Of a stretch of 64,000 bases of DNA, positions 1-10,454 are shown piece by piece (the first letter of the stretch is position 1; every line of letters begins with the position of its first letter). The DNA comes from Isoetes taiwanensis (lineage: Eukaryota > Streptophyta > Lycopodiopsida > Isoetales > Isoetaceae), in NCBI GenBank assembly GCA_021234155.1, contig JAJEKV010000092.1, forward strand, positions 622,001 through 686,000, read 5' to 3'. The position numbers and the translations under genes are program-made. The notes under the pieces were generated by a model that was not told where the DNA came from, did no database searches, and saw only the letters and a list, made by a program, of their open reading frames with translations.

Positions 1-738
1 CAATTATATATCTAAACTGTACTTTATTCCTTCCTTATCACATGCATTTCTAGATTTATGAAGTGGATTCTATTGCTGCTTCACTATATCCCTATATCCT
101 TGTATAGATTATTCAAATAAGCATGTTAGTATTTGTGTAATAGGTTTAGGAATATTTATTTTGGATATTGCACCAATTAAACAATCTAATATCTTTAGTT
201 TTGTTAATCGGATGTTCTTGTATGACTAGTTGGTCTCAGTTGATTTCACATTTCTTTTTATTGTGGACCTATAACGTCATTTGAAGATAAAGATAAGATA
301 AGATGAATTTTTACGTCCACGGGAACCCAACGGGTTATGGGACGGCACATGCAAGGGCAACAAACTACATGTTGAGGTCATGAAAACACTCTTTTCATAA
401 ACATAAATATCAATTCAATATATTGTCCATTTATATGTGATTCATTGACATGTATGTCATGTTTGAATAAGTAAAATATTGATGTAATAAAATCTTTAGG
501 AAGGTTAATGTCAAACTAGGATGTTAGGAATGACGAATATTGTTTCATCACCAACTAATAATGAATGCCTATGACATACAATTATAGACTCCTATTCTTC
601 CCCATATGTGTCATTATTTGCCATTTAGTTTATATATAAAACCCCAACATTCTAACTACAAGAATGAGATAATTTGGGTTATTATGCACTTTGTTTAGGA
701 GGTTTGTCTTTTTTGCCTGCAATTCTAACCTATCCATG
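1..738. other. intergenic, no gene recognised
   Basis: AT-rich sequence without a convincing reading frame on either strand. The only recognisable item is a short LINE2 tail at 285-345, listed separately. The right edge is the poly-T that marks the 3' end of an old minus-strand LINE. Confidence 0.6.
285..345 (-). mobile_element. solo LINE2 3' tail, extremely 5'-truncated
   Basis: Read on the minus strand this ends in a block like CCCGTGGACGTAAAAATTCA followed by repeats of TTATC. The same block precedes the pentamer repeat at the end of the larger LINE2 copy at 28951-32140 and of two other solo tails (13610-13683 and 59985-60043). The tail here carries GATAA/TTATC repeats where the others carry GAATA/TATTC. 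Only about 50 bases of element remain, so this would be an extremely short retrotransposed copy. Confidence 0.6.
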
Positions 739-1484
739 TTTTTTTTTCTAAAGATCACAAGCTTTATTCACTAATAAAAAACTATGACAACATAAAATAC
801 AAAGACAGAATTGTAACCCCGGCAGATAAACTGATCCACCTGAGCACAACCACCTGTTTATACCTAAGAATGAATCTGATGGTAAGTATGCCAAATCAGT
901 GCTTTCTTTTCTTGATCAAGAGAACAACGATTATAAGTCATAGGAATTTTATTCTGTGTCCAATGAAGAAGAATCTCATCAGCAATATCCATGCCCTTAA
1001 ATATAAATAGCCTCATTCTCTTCCAGATCGACCATAAAAGCTAGCCACACAAGAAGAAAAGATCAATTTTGCAGTTTGTGCCATGCATCAGGGTAAATAG
1101 TGAGCAGAATTTGCTGGCTAAATCGAGGCACACCAAATAGGATTAACAATCAAGATCATGTGTGCCGAAGCTGGTCACACAAGAAAAAACAATGCTCAAT
1201 AACTCTCAACCCTTTGCTTATGTGAAGGAGAGAGCTTTGAAATTCGATTATCATTTTATGCATCAGCCTCTTGACTTTGAGGCATATATGGATCACTTAC
1301 CAACCCAAAATTGCCACTTTGGGATGAAGCAACCTTGATGGCAGCCCCATATAATTACTTCAATTTGCGGGCTAGAATCCTGTGCCAACAATGCAGTAAT
1401 ACGAGTTCAAATTACTCTATCCCATCCATACAACAAGAATTTTGTTCTAAATGCTCTCATGACATGAGATGACCAAAATCATTC
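739..1484 (-). mobile_element. 3' part of old L1-type LINE (LINE-B)
   Basis: A poly-T run at 739-747 marks the 3' end of a minus-strand LINE. From about 928 to 1484 the sequence is a close copy of 10788-11467. Conceptual minus-strand translation gives decayed ORF2 C-terminal text such as LLWSIWKR and DEILLHWTQ, as in the region behind the reverse transcriptase of plant L1s. Compared with the second copy, about 130 bases are missing after roughly 1332. The element continues on the other side of the young LINE, at 10455. Confidence 0.75.
1471..1484. repeat. target-site duplication of the young L1, 3' side
   Basis: GACCAAAATCATTC lies directly before the poly-T of the LINE and is repeated exactly at 10441-10454. 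The uninterrupted equivalent survives in the duplicated copy at 11459-11470, which reads GACCAAAATCAT without an insertion. That confirms these bases as host sequence duplicated on insertion. Confidence 0.93.
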
Positions 1485-1801
1485 TTTTTTTTTTTTTTTT
1501 TTTTTGAGGGTAAGAATATGTATTAATATATAAAAAATTACATAAGATATCCCCAAATGGGATTGATAGAAATAATTATCACTAGGCAGATATAGCTCAT
1601 AAGTACCAAGGCTTGTACTAAGACTACCACTCCAATCTTCCCTACCCCTGGATTACTATAGGCAAACCATCTTCATCCAGGCTTAGATACTATATGGAGT
1701 TAGTAGCCGATTCCAAGCAACAAGGACTTAGGATACAACCCATCTGCAGACGAAGATCCACCATCCAACAACCTAACAGGTGTCGGACAGCTCATAAGCC
1801 C

Positions 1802-4800
1802 TTACTGCACATTGTTTAAATCCTGATCCCAGTTACATTTAAAAAAGGAATAGAATCCCCTTATACTGGCAATTCTATCCAAGTTCTTGTTGTAATTGCG
1901 GCCAAACTTCCTATGGTGAGCTAAGGCCATGAGGGCTACCTCCATGTTGAAGCTGTTCTGAATCCTTATTACTGAAGCAGTCATTCCACCAAGAGCTACA
2001 CTACATCGGTGTTTCCAAATACACCACAATGATATATTAGTTAGAGTAAGCTGGATAACGTCTGCACCTAAACTGGCTAGAATGGCCGGCCACGATAGCT
2101 GACACATCTGTAACCCAATAATTGGACAAACCCACCTCCAAAAGTCTCCTATGATCGGACAAAAGAAAAGGTGATCCATTGTCTCTGACGCTCCACATCC
2201 TAGAGGGCAGAGATCATATTGAACAACACCTTTGTTCAACAACCATGTCATAGTGTATACTCCTTCTTGTAGACTGATCCAACGAAAGAATTGTATCTTT
2301 CTGGAACATAGGGAGCCCCAAGACTTAGTCAATAGACCCATGGTTTCTGCTTGATCTAATCCCAATCTGTCTGCAGCCTTTAATGGGGATTGTGGCATTA
2401 ACAATTCATACAATTTCTTGACTTTATATTCCGCCTCATCCCCACACAACCACCTATCCTCTTCCCCTAAAATACCAGAGACAGTACTGACATTCACCAT
2501 AATCTTCCTAAAGACCTTCCTATCACCTTCCCCAACACCTGGAACCAGAGCTTTAAATCTTGTCCAAGTAATCCACCTATCATTTTCCCACAACTGCCCA
2601 ACCTGACGAATTCCTGCCACACGCCATTTAGTAAACACTCGAGGGTGTACAAGTGCAAGAGGGAGCGCATCCCTCTCCCAAATCCTAGTATTCCAAAATA
2701 TACTCAGCCCCCCTGCCTCCCAATGAACATCAGCTATACTGAAGAGATTCTGCATATCTTGCCAAGCGTCTAATATCTTCCTCATTACTGGGGAAGTACC
2801 TCGACCCATTGAGAATTTATAGAAATAGGAGCTAGTCTCATCTCTGGGGGTCGAAGGTTTCCCCTTTATCTTACCTTGCTGTAGCCAGTAACCCACAAAG
2901 GAGATAGCTGGGGATGCATCCCCTTGGATAGCCCTCCAGACAAACTTGGCTGCCAAAACCTTTCCCTGGACCATTGGGTCTTTACATCCTAATCCCCCAT
3001 CCTTCCTGCTTCTGCACATTTCTGACCATGCAACCCCAGCTATCTTCCCTCCCCAGATGAATTTACGAATGATTACTAATAACTGGTCATACACATATTT
3101 CCGTGCCACAATAGCTGAAGAATAGTAAATATGAGTCGCATTAAGGATTGCATTGGCCACTGTCACTCTCCCCATGGTGGACAGGGACTTGCAGGACCAG
3201 AGGTTAACCTTCTTTCGAATCCTTTCTATAATTGGCGCCCAAAGACCTTTTAGATTTTCTCCAAGGTTAAGTGGCATACCCAACAGCTTAGTCGTCTCTG
3301 TAGCTGCCACCGTATGATAGTTCCATGCCCTGACCCTTGTATCAATGTCTTCTTCAAAAGGCCATATTACATCACATTTAGCGTGGTTCAGCCCAATCCC
3401 CGATATGGAGTAGAAAGATTTTAAAACTTGTTGAAAGGCAGGGAAACTCCCATCATCGTACCTTAAGAAAAGAAAGGTATCGTCTGCATATTGCATAATA
3501 GTCATAGTTTTATTAGAACCAGGAAGAATTAACCCATTCAACAATCCTCTCGTCATCAAGCTTTTCACCATACAAGTTAAGAGATATGCCACGATTATAA
3601 AAAGGTAAGGAGCAAGGGGACACCCCTGCCTAATTCCTTTTCTGAGCTCAAAGAGACCAGTCGGCTGCCCATTAACCAGAACAGATGCTGATGCCATCTT
3701 GTTCAAGCCCATTATTAACTCTATAAAGTTAACTTCAAAGCCCATATGAACCATTACATTTTTTAGCCCACTCCACCTAATAGAGTCATAGGCTCTACGA
3801 AAATCCAGCTTCAGCAATACACAATTCTGGCGAGAGGACTTACACCAATGGAGCCCCTCTCTTGCTGCCAGATAGTTGTCCAAAATGTTCCTGCCTGGGA
3901 GAAAGGCTGATTGTTCACGTCCAATCAAACGGGTTAAGATTGGCTTCAAACGATTAGCAATGATCTTCATGATTACTTTGTACAGCACATTAGTTAGAGC
4001 TATTGGTCTCCATTCATTTAGTACCTGAGGCTTATGGACTTTTGGGATCAAGGAGATAAAGCCAGTTGCTAGGGCCGGGTGAAGGTATTTAGCTGCCCAA
4101 GCTCCCCTGATTGCAGCAGTAAAGAATGGCCCCAGAATGTCCCAAAATTCTACATAGAACTCTGGCGGGAACCCATCTGGTCCCGGAGACTTACCAGAGG
4201 CCAAGGAACACAGAGTCTTATAGATTTCTACATCTCCAGGCTCTTGGAGTAAAATCCTATTATCATTTTCGGCCACTACCTGGCCTTGCCCCAGAGAGGG
4301 AAGCCATTGAGAGCATTGACTGTTAAAGTCGTTTGGAAGAGGATCCTCCTTAAAAAATTCCTCGTAATTATCTCTGAAGTAGGATTTAATTTCTGCCTCA
4401 TCTCTAAGGACTTCATTCTGGTCATTAGTAACTGAAGTAATACTATTCTCCGCCAATCTAGCTCCTGCCAGTCTAAAAAAACACTTGGAGCTCTCATGGT
4501 CAACTTCTGCATACCATTTGGTCTTTGATCTAATCGCAGCCCCTCGAGCCTCTTCCTCCTCTATAGCTTTAATTCGGACCTCTAGCTCCTCTTGAGGGGC
4601 CTGATTGGCATCATTGAATGGGTCTAGAATCGGACCTTGCTTAACATGCGAATTTGGTTATACAACTCTACCTTAGTTTCCCGAAATTCACTAGCTCATG
4701 AGTTTCCCCACTTTTTTATCCAATCCTTCATAATGGCATTTTTCCTGATCCATGATTTCATACTGGGAAGTCCCTCTTCCCTTGGCTGAGCTAACACATA

Positions 4801-5601
4801 TTCCCTAAATGGGGTGCAGAAAGCATCCTTCCCTAAGAGTCCTGTATTAAATTTAAAAGGAACATTTTCCCTCCGTCTAGCGGAAGGGAGATCTTCAAAT
4901 ATTAGTTTTTGCGGAACATGATCTGACTGGGAGAAGGCAAGATCACCTTCCACATAACACCGATCCATGAAGGGGGCAGACTTGTTAGCCACATAAAATC
5001 TATCTAGTAGGCAGTAAACTCTGTCCCTTCCTTTTTGCTTATTCGACCATGAATACGGGGTGTTTGATGGTGGGAGAAGAACAAAACCACAATTATTGAG
5101 AAGGGAATCCCATGCCCGTCGCTCCTCACCCAAGAGATTCCTATGCAATCCAATCTTCTGATCCCAAATATCTGTCATATTAAGGTCGCCACCTAGTACC
5201 TAATTTGTCGTCGGCTGACTGATCACCCAATCCATAATCTCCTTCCATAGAGTAGCTCTCTCTGCCGGCTTATTTGTTGCATATATGTTAATCACCCCCC
5301 ATTGGATACCATCTGTATCAAATTGTACTGCTTGCCACCTACCGTCAGTTCCAGCATATTGTAGGGTACTAGTTAAACCCTTCCATAACGTTCCCGTGCC
5401 CCCTTTGGTGCCTCTAGCAGCACAGGTAAAAGAGGAATATTGGCTGCCTACCCAGGTACCTAAGGAGCTGGCCTCAAAGTCAGGAAGTCTATGCTCCTGA
5501 ATGAGCAACATATCAGCATTCATTGATCTCATTGCCGCTAGAACTCTAGCCCTCTTAAGAGGACCCTTAATACCCCGAAGATTCCATGAAATAATCTTCA
5601 T
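1802..5601 (-). pseudogene. LINE ORF2: APE endonuclease, reverse transcriptase, zf-RVT (disrupted)
   Basis: The sense start at 5601 reads MKIISWNLRGIKGP, the usual N-terminus of an L1 apurinic-like endonuclease; IQEHRLPDF follows, and LGGDLNMTD and SDHVPQ are later EN motifs. An in-frame TAG at 5200-5202 interrupts the endonuclease and a TGA at about 4696 ends its linker. A one-base loss near 4640 shifts the frame into the 884-residue part from 4456 to 1802. That part holds the RT: SPGPDGFP, LIPKVHKP, WRPIALTNV, LDFRRAYDS, GIRQGCPLAPYLF and the catalytic YADDT. The C-terminus has a zf-RVT-like CPLGCGASETMDHLFFCP. The family normally copies its own RNA at a nicked target. This copy should be inactive without readthrough and frameshift correction, though few lesions separate it from an intact ORF. 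Confidence 0.93.
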
Positions 5602-5612
5602 TTCGTATTTAT

Positions 5613-7380
5613 TTACTCGTCAAAACCCCTTACCATTTCCTTCTGACCATAGAGGGTTATTCCCCCATTTGGAGCCATAGGGGGCCAGGCCATGCCACAC
5701 CAACCCACTAAGGGGTTAAAAGGAGAGAATCGGTAGCTAGTAATAGATATTTGATAACCCCCTAACCTTTTAATAGAGCAATCTAAGGCGAGTGAAATTT
5801 CGCCCAATTTTACATATCCATCAGTCATTGCACCCCAAGTCACCATGTTCCTTGCACCCCAAGTCATTGCACCCCAAGTCACCATGTTCATTGCACCCCA
5901 AGTCACCATGTTCCTTTCTGGCAAATTTCCAAACACATGACACTCCTCATAGATGCACCCACATTTGGCATATGCTTCAACAAGGGCATTCCCAACAATG
6001 ACCTTAGCTTGAACACCAACTATAATCCAAGGGACGCTCCACTCAATGTCTCTTTTATTAGCGCTTAAAAGGTTTGAATGTGTCAACTTATTTGGTTTGC
6101 CTCTTGCATACATATTTCCCATAATAAGGTCAAAATGAAGCCCGTATCCAATTACATACATATCAACTAAGGGATTTCCCGAAATAAGGTCAAAATGAAG
6201 CCCATATCCAATAGTATCTTCATGGATGAACCCAAGCTTTAGTGTCATAAGATGGCCTCCAAGGACCACAACACAAATGTCTTTGTCATTAATTGAGCCT
6301 GATAGCAGCAACATTTTCAAATATAAGTGCGGTACGACCTTGTTACTCACCAATTTTGCATGAGAGTCAACAATTACATTCCGTGTATACCCATTTGGGT
6401 TTTCAATTTTTGTAAAAGCTTGATTTGCCTTAATCGGACTTTTGTAAGGAACAAACAACCGACTGAGGTAGTCGACTAAAAGAACAATACCAAGTTCATT
6501 AAGACCTATCCGAATCAGAACCTGCCTGCCACGTTCTACTTTTTGATGGTTCAAGCATTCCTCGAGCAAGCAATAAGCCAGATTATTAGACAGATGTGTG
6601 CTATGCAAAGCCATAACAGAATCTTCTTCACATGTTAGAGATCCAGACCACCCGAAGTTATCATAGACTGCAATGATACAGGGATGAACAGCAAATCCAA
6701 CATTTTTTAAAGAGCAGGACATCCAATCATGTTGCGCCCATACTAAAGCATCAATTAACGAACCCAAAAGTATTTTTTTAACTGTCTGCATAACTTATAT
6801 TGACATATCCAATTTCAGTACATGAGAAAATATCCCTGCTTGGTTACAGTTTCATTCTTAGTTGAGGTCTAACCAAAGCCAGATCTTGTCAACCTAGTAC
6901 ACCTCCTTATGAGACACATTTTAGATCACTTCGACTTCCATTTTTATGCACCACACTTGGAGCATTCATGCAGTTTACAGACTTACATAACAGCCATAAT
7001 TGTGCTACACCTTCCTGCTTATATTGTATATAGGTCACTGAATTCCCCTTATATAGCAGCCATACTTGTGCAGCTTGTTTAATATACCATTCTTCACCAT
7101 ACATCGAATGATTCCGCACATATGCACAGCCAAATTCTCCACATATTTTGCTTATCATAATTAGCATCACAGAGCAGCATACACATTGTTCCTTTAAACC
7201 ACAAACTTCTTTTTCCAACCACAAAATCTGATAACACCAATTAACTAGTGCAGACAGAAGAAAGTAACAAGAGTAGCAGTGATAGAAAAACTCAAAATAC
7301 TTGCCTCGTTCTTGGGATAAACTTGCTCCACTAATCCTGACTTTAAGTAGCCGCATAAGGGATATGTCTCCCCCTATATG
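5613..7380 (-). pseudogene. PLS-type PPR gene fragment inside the LINE, between ORF1 and ORF2
   Basis: Minus-strand translation of 6791-5613 gives a 392-residue frame with PLS-class pentatricopeptide text: NNLAYCLLEECLNHQKVERG, then GNALVEAYAKCGCIYEE and LPERNMVTWGAM. PPR proteins bind organellar RNA, usually in mitochondria or plastids. The piece is degenerate. The phrase NMVTWGAM is repeated three times (5820-5930) and IGYGLHFDLI twice (6110-6215), which looks like local slippage. The stretch 7380-6800 has no clear domain. It lies wholly within the target-site duplications of the LINE, so it was either captured before transposition or inserted into the LINE later. The last residues before the ORF2 start (WCGMAWPPMAPNGG, 5700-5640) may be genuine LINE linker. 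Confidence 0.75.
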
Positions 7381-7399
7381 TAGTAGACAAAACATTGCT

Positions 7400-9100
7400 T
7401 CATACAAACTTTTTCCCCTTACGAACACCTTCAGATATAGAGTGCTCATGAAGAACTTTAGCAATGGCACCTGGAGCAAAAGAGACCTTTTTCTGCTGCT
7501 TGCCCTTCTTCTTCTTTGCATTATTAAGGTTTTCCTCCGGGTTACAAACATCCAACTCAAGTTCCTGATCACATGATTCTTCACTAACCTTCAGAGCTGC
7601 CTCAACACTAGAAATAGCAGCTTCATCATTGAAGATGACCAGAGAGCCTTTATTGATCACCTCCTCCAGCTGGGGAGGAGCTAAATTGGTAATAGCAGTG
7701 GCTTCTTCACAAGCCTTTGCTGCCTCATCACCAGGGATGACGGTTTTTTTACTGCAGGAACCTTGGTTACTCACCTCTGCCAGCTGGATGGGGACTGAAC
7801 TTGTACCATCTGAAGGATTGAAATCCACCTCAGCACTGGTCAAGACTTGCTGGCTGGTCAACTGCTCGGGGATACATGTCGCTGCCACATTTGGTAGAGG
7901 GTCAGCATCTTGACCAGGGGGAATCCAACTTGAAGATTTAATCCCCAGCTCTGACGCTTGAATCTCCAGCTCATTATCACTACTCTTTTCATTTTCAAGT
8001 CCCTTTCCAAAGGATCTAGTAGGATCCGTCACCATCAGGCTTACAACTTGAGTAGAGTCAATATTGGGACCCTGGACCAAACAACCAAAGTGATCATTAG
8101 CCTTTGCCTTTTCTTGTAGACTGTTCTGTTCCTGCAGGCTGCTCCCAAGATTGGAACATTCTCCAACAAAATAATTGGGGCCAGAGGTCTTTATACTGGA
8201 AGTGTAACTACCTCGACCTCTCCGAGCATTAAGGAAACCTTTTCCTCTGTTTTTGCCAGCTCTTGCAACCAGAGTAAAACCATCCTCGTCATCAACTACC
8301 TTATCTTTGCCTCTGGATTTATCCTGCAACTGTTGGGACTGCTGTAACTGTTCATTTGTATTAGTACATATGGCAGATGCATGGATCAGAGCACCGCACA
8401 TATGACAAGGAGGAGGCAATCCCGAGGTGACAAGCTTAAACATAATTCTTTTTCCTTTGTAGCCTGCAAAGGGAACTTGGTCTGGAATAGGCTTAAGAAT
8501 ATCCATAGAAATGCAAATCTTTGGCGCCTCACTGTTGCTAGTACCCATAGCTATGAACTCGCCAAGAGAGGAAGCTATAGATTTAAAAGCCTTTTCTGTC
8601 CAGTACTCAGACCTTAGGCTGCTCAAGGAAACCCAAACAGGGTAGAAAAGTGCTTTTGGATTATAAGGGTCAAAGTCTTCACGCCACCTTTGGAGCAAAA
8701 ACTGGCCATTCAATGACGAAACAATGCCCTTTTTAAACAGAAGATTTGCCTCTTTTTCAGTAGCAGCCGTGACCAGAAAGTATAAATTTCCCAACCAATG
8801 CACCCTTGGCGGAATTTTAGCTCTGCAAACCCGCTCCAAGACCTTAGCAATCTCCACTAAGTTGGGGTCACCTCTAGTAACTTTACCGATCAGCCCAATC
8901 TGACTCAGCCGACGAATACGATCTGCAACTTCGGGGATGTGTAAAGAAACACATACATCATGTTCATTTGGATTTGAGGGAGGGTCAAGGAGATCAGAGA
9001 GGCATGGGATGGTCTTGGAACTACCATCCGTCACAACATGATCCGTCAACATTTCTAGTATACCTCTAGCCAGTACTGGCCACCTAACCAAACTGGACAA
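7400..9100 (-). CDS. LINE ORF1, gag-like RNA-binding protein with zinc knuckle
   Basis: A 566-residue uninterrupted frame. Residues about 60-245 resemble the DUF4283-type domain common in ORF1 of plant L1 elements (RWREDFDPYNP, FYPVWVSLSSL, GYKGKRIMFK). It is followed by a single CCHC zinc knuckle, C-X2-C-X4-H-X4-C (CHMCGALIHASAIC), near residues 233-246. The C-terminal half is low complexity, acidic in the middle, with a basic KKKKGKQQKK segment near the end. Such proteins coat the LINE RNA. The start at 9100 overlaps the upstream small ORF by 46 bases in another frame, so the true initiation mechanism is unclear; reinitiation or an older fused frame are both possible. Unlike ORF2 it has no stop. 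Confidence 0.85.
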   Translation of the reverse strand: MSSLVRWPVLARGILEMLTDHVVTDGSSKTIPCLSDLLDPPSNPNEHDVCVSLHIPEVADRIRRLSQIGLIGKVTRGDPNLVEIAKVLERVCRAKIPPRVHWLGNLYFLVTAATEKEANLLFKKGIVSSLNGQFLLQRWREDFDPYNPKALFYPVWVSLSSLRSEYWTEKAFKSIASSLGEFIAMGTSNSEAPKICISMDILKPIPDQVPFAGYKGKRIMFKLVTSGLPPPCHMCGALIHASAICTNTNEQLQQSQQLQDKSRGKDKVVDDEDGFTLVARAGKNRGKGFLNARRGRGSYTSSIKTSGPNYFVGECSNLGSSLQEQNSLQEKAKANDHFGCLVQGPNIDSTQVVSLMVTDPTRSFGKGLENEKSSDNELEIQASELGIKSSSWIPPGQDADPLPNVAATCIPEQLTSQQVLTSAEVDFNPSDGTSSVPIQLAEVSNQGSCSKKTVIPGDEAAKACEEATAITNLAPPQLEEVINKGSLVIFNDEAAISSVEAALKVSEESCDQELELDVCNPEENLNNAKKKKGKQQKKVSFAPGAIAKVLHEHSISEGVRKGKKFV

Positions 9101-9414
9101 ACTACAAAAGCTTGTGAAGGTAGGATTGCTGGATCAGCAAAAACAAGGAACCTGATAGTTCGCCTAACAAAGGCAGGATCCCCTTGAATAAGTAGACCAC
9201 CTAGGCAGTGAAATTGATCAGGAAAAAGAGACCTATTGTCGATCAAGGTAGACCAAAGCTCATCAACCGGGCCTTCAATCCACCCCCACCATAGGTGAAT
9301 GCCGTTAGTTAAGATTACAGAGCGGAAGACAGATCTCCTTGGGGAAGAGGCAGAAGAGAGATACGAAAGCTCAGAACTAGATGCAGCAGAGATGGAGTTG
9401 CTATGGGCATCCAT
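9055..9414 (-). CDS. small LINE ORF before ORF1, paralogue of the next one
   Basis: A 119-residue frame starting 6 bases downstream of the stop of the previous small ORF and overlapping the ORF1 start by 46 bases. It shares a pattern with the 124-residue ORF at 9794-9420: a VI-x-TN core, GWIEG, LW-x2-L-x-D, FPD-x-F and a terminal VELY/LEVY. The two therefore look like tandem copies of one module. I do not recognise the family. The N-terminus is serine-rich (SAASSSELSYLSSASS). It could be a separate LINE protein, or part of a once continuous ORF1 broken by frameshifts, since all three frames differ. Confidence 0.6.
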   Translation of the reverse strand: MDAHSNSISAASSSELSYLSSASSPRRSVFRSVILTNGIHLWWGWIEGPVDELWSTLIDNRSLFPDQFHCLGGLLIQGDPAFVRRTIRFLVFADPAILPSQAFVVCPVWLGGQYWLEVY

Positions 9415-9419
9415 GCAGC

Positions 9420-9794
9420 TTATGACACTCGGTAAAGCTCCACAGAAACCATTTCAACTAGAGGATGACAATAGCAGGAAAAGAGAGATGTAACTGGACG
9501 ATCTTCCCCAAGATATGCAATCTTGAATTCAGTGGCCGTGGCTTGCTGATTTAAGGTGATAGAAGACTGGACACCAGTGAAGAATGAGTCAGGGAAGATA
9601 TGTTGATCAACAAGCATACACCACAAATCTGCAGAGAACCCCTCAATCCAACCACAGCAGACCTCGTTTGTTGCAAAGATTACTGCAAAATATCTACTGA
9701 AATCTGGTGGAGAAGAAGGAGAAGAGACCACGTATTGAGAGGAAAACTGGGCAGAGGAGGAGCAAATCACATCCAAAGGCAAGGGAAGACCCAT
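9420..9794 (-). CDS. first small LINE ORF, 124 residues, unknown family
   Basis: The first long frame after the LINE 5' leader. It starts MGLPLPLDV and contains a serine-rich stretch, then FAVIFATNEVCCGWIEG, LWCMLVDQHIFPDSF and a C-terminus ending VELYRVS. Its core matches the following ORF (9414-9055) residue for residue at the conserved positions. The arrangement of two related small ORFs followed by gag and pol is not the standard two-ORF L1 plan. No known domain is evident. Confidence 0.55.
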   Translation of the reverse strand: MGLPLPLDVICSSSAQFSSQYVVSSPSSPPDFSRYFAVIFATNEVCCGWIEGFSADLWCMLVDQHIFPDSFFTGVQSSITLNQQATATEFKIAYLGEDRPVTSLFSCYCHPLVEMVSVELYRVS

Positions 9795-10440
9795 GAACCA
9801 GATGGAGAAGATGGGCCAGAAGACTCAGGTTCAGGATATTTATATCCAGCCATGGAATGATTAAGGGAGACCAGAACTAGATTTGCAAGAAAAAAGAGGA
9901 TCGTAGGCAATCAGTGACAAATCTAGAGTAAGAAGGGAGAAAAAATAGGCGAAAGAGAAACAATCCAAGGAAGAGCAAGAAGCCCTTTGCAGAGGAGATT
10001 TGGCGTGTCAGAATCTCAGAGATAAAATTAAAGGGTTCAGTGAGTCAAGATAGGCCTGCAAATTAAGGGAGGGCCAGAGCAGAGCAGCTAGAGCAACTGC
10101 AGCACGTAACAGATCCTGATAGCAAATCTATCACTACCAATAAAACCTCAGATGCATCCATCAAATCTTGGAGTAGCCAACTAATTCCGACTATAATTCC
10201 ATCTGCTAAAGAAAAACCAGATAGGCCATTCCTGGCAGAACGTGGCCCAACAATCCCCCCCCGGGGGGGATCTACGTTGAAAGATTTTTGAAGTAGCAAT
10301 CAGCAAATCGATTGAATCACATAAAAGGGTGCAAACATTAGAAGAACATTAGAGGAAAAGTTCGCCTTCTCTCTCATCTCACTAGCGCCTCACTATATTC
10401 CGTCCTTCCTCCCGTATCATAAACTTCAGTACACCTTCTC
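9795..10440 (-). promoter_or_regulatory. 5' leader and presumed internal promoter of the young LINE
   Basis: About 650 bases between the 5' target-site duplication and the first ORF. Autonomous L1 elements carry an internal Pol II promoter here; this role is inferred from position. A run of C followed by a run of G at 10255-10270 is a conspicuous short palindrome. No other element is identifiable. Confidence 0.55.
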
Positions 10441-10454
10441 GACCAAAATCATTC
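10441..10454. repeat. target-site duplication of the young L1, 5' side
   Basis: Exact repeat of 1471-1484. Joining 1484 directly to 10455 restores a sequence that matches the uninterrupted copy at 11457-11490, apart from a few substitutions. Confidence 0.93.

Larger units (their letters stand above)
1485..10440 (-). mobile_element. near full-length L1-type LINE retrotransposon with internal PPR fragment
   Basis: This is a minus-strand non-LTR retrotransposon of 8,956 bp. It has a poly-A tail (poly-T at 1485-1505), a 14-bp target-site duplication on both sides and no long terminal repeats. In sense order it contains a 5' leader (10440-9795), two small related ORFs (9794-9420 and 9414-9055), a gag-like ORF1 (9100-7400), a PPR-derived stretch (about 7380-5613) and ORF2 (5601-1802) with APE endonuclease, reverse transcriptase and a C-terminal zinc-binding region. 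The match between the two target duplications suggests recent insertion, but ORF2 already has two stops and one frameshift. It sits inside an older LINE of the same broad type, so this locus was hit twice. Confidence 0.93.

Noticed and set aside
2418-4326. Plus-strand ORFs within the young L1
   Set aside because: Shadows of the reverse transcriptase frame on the opposite strand.
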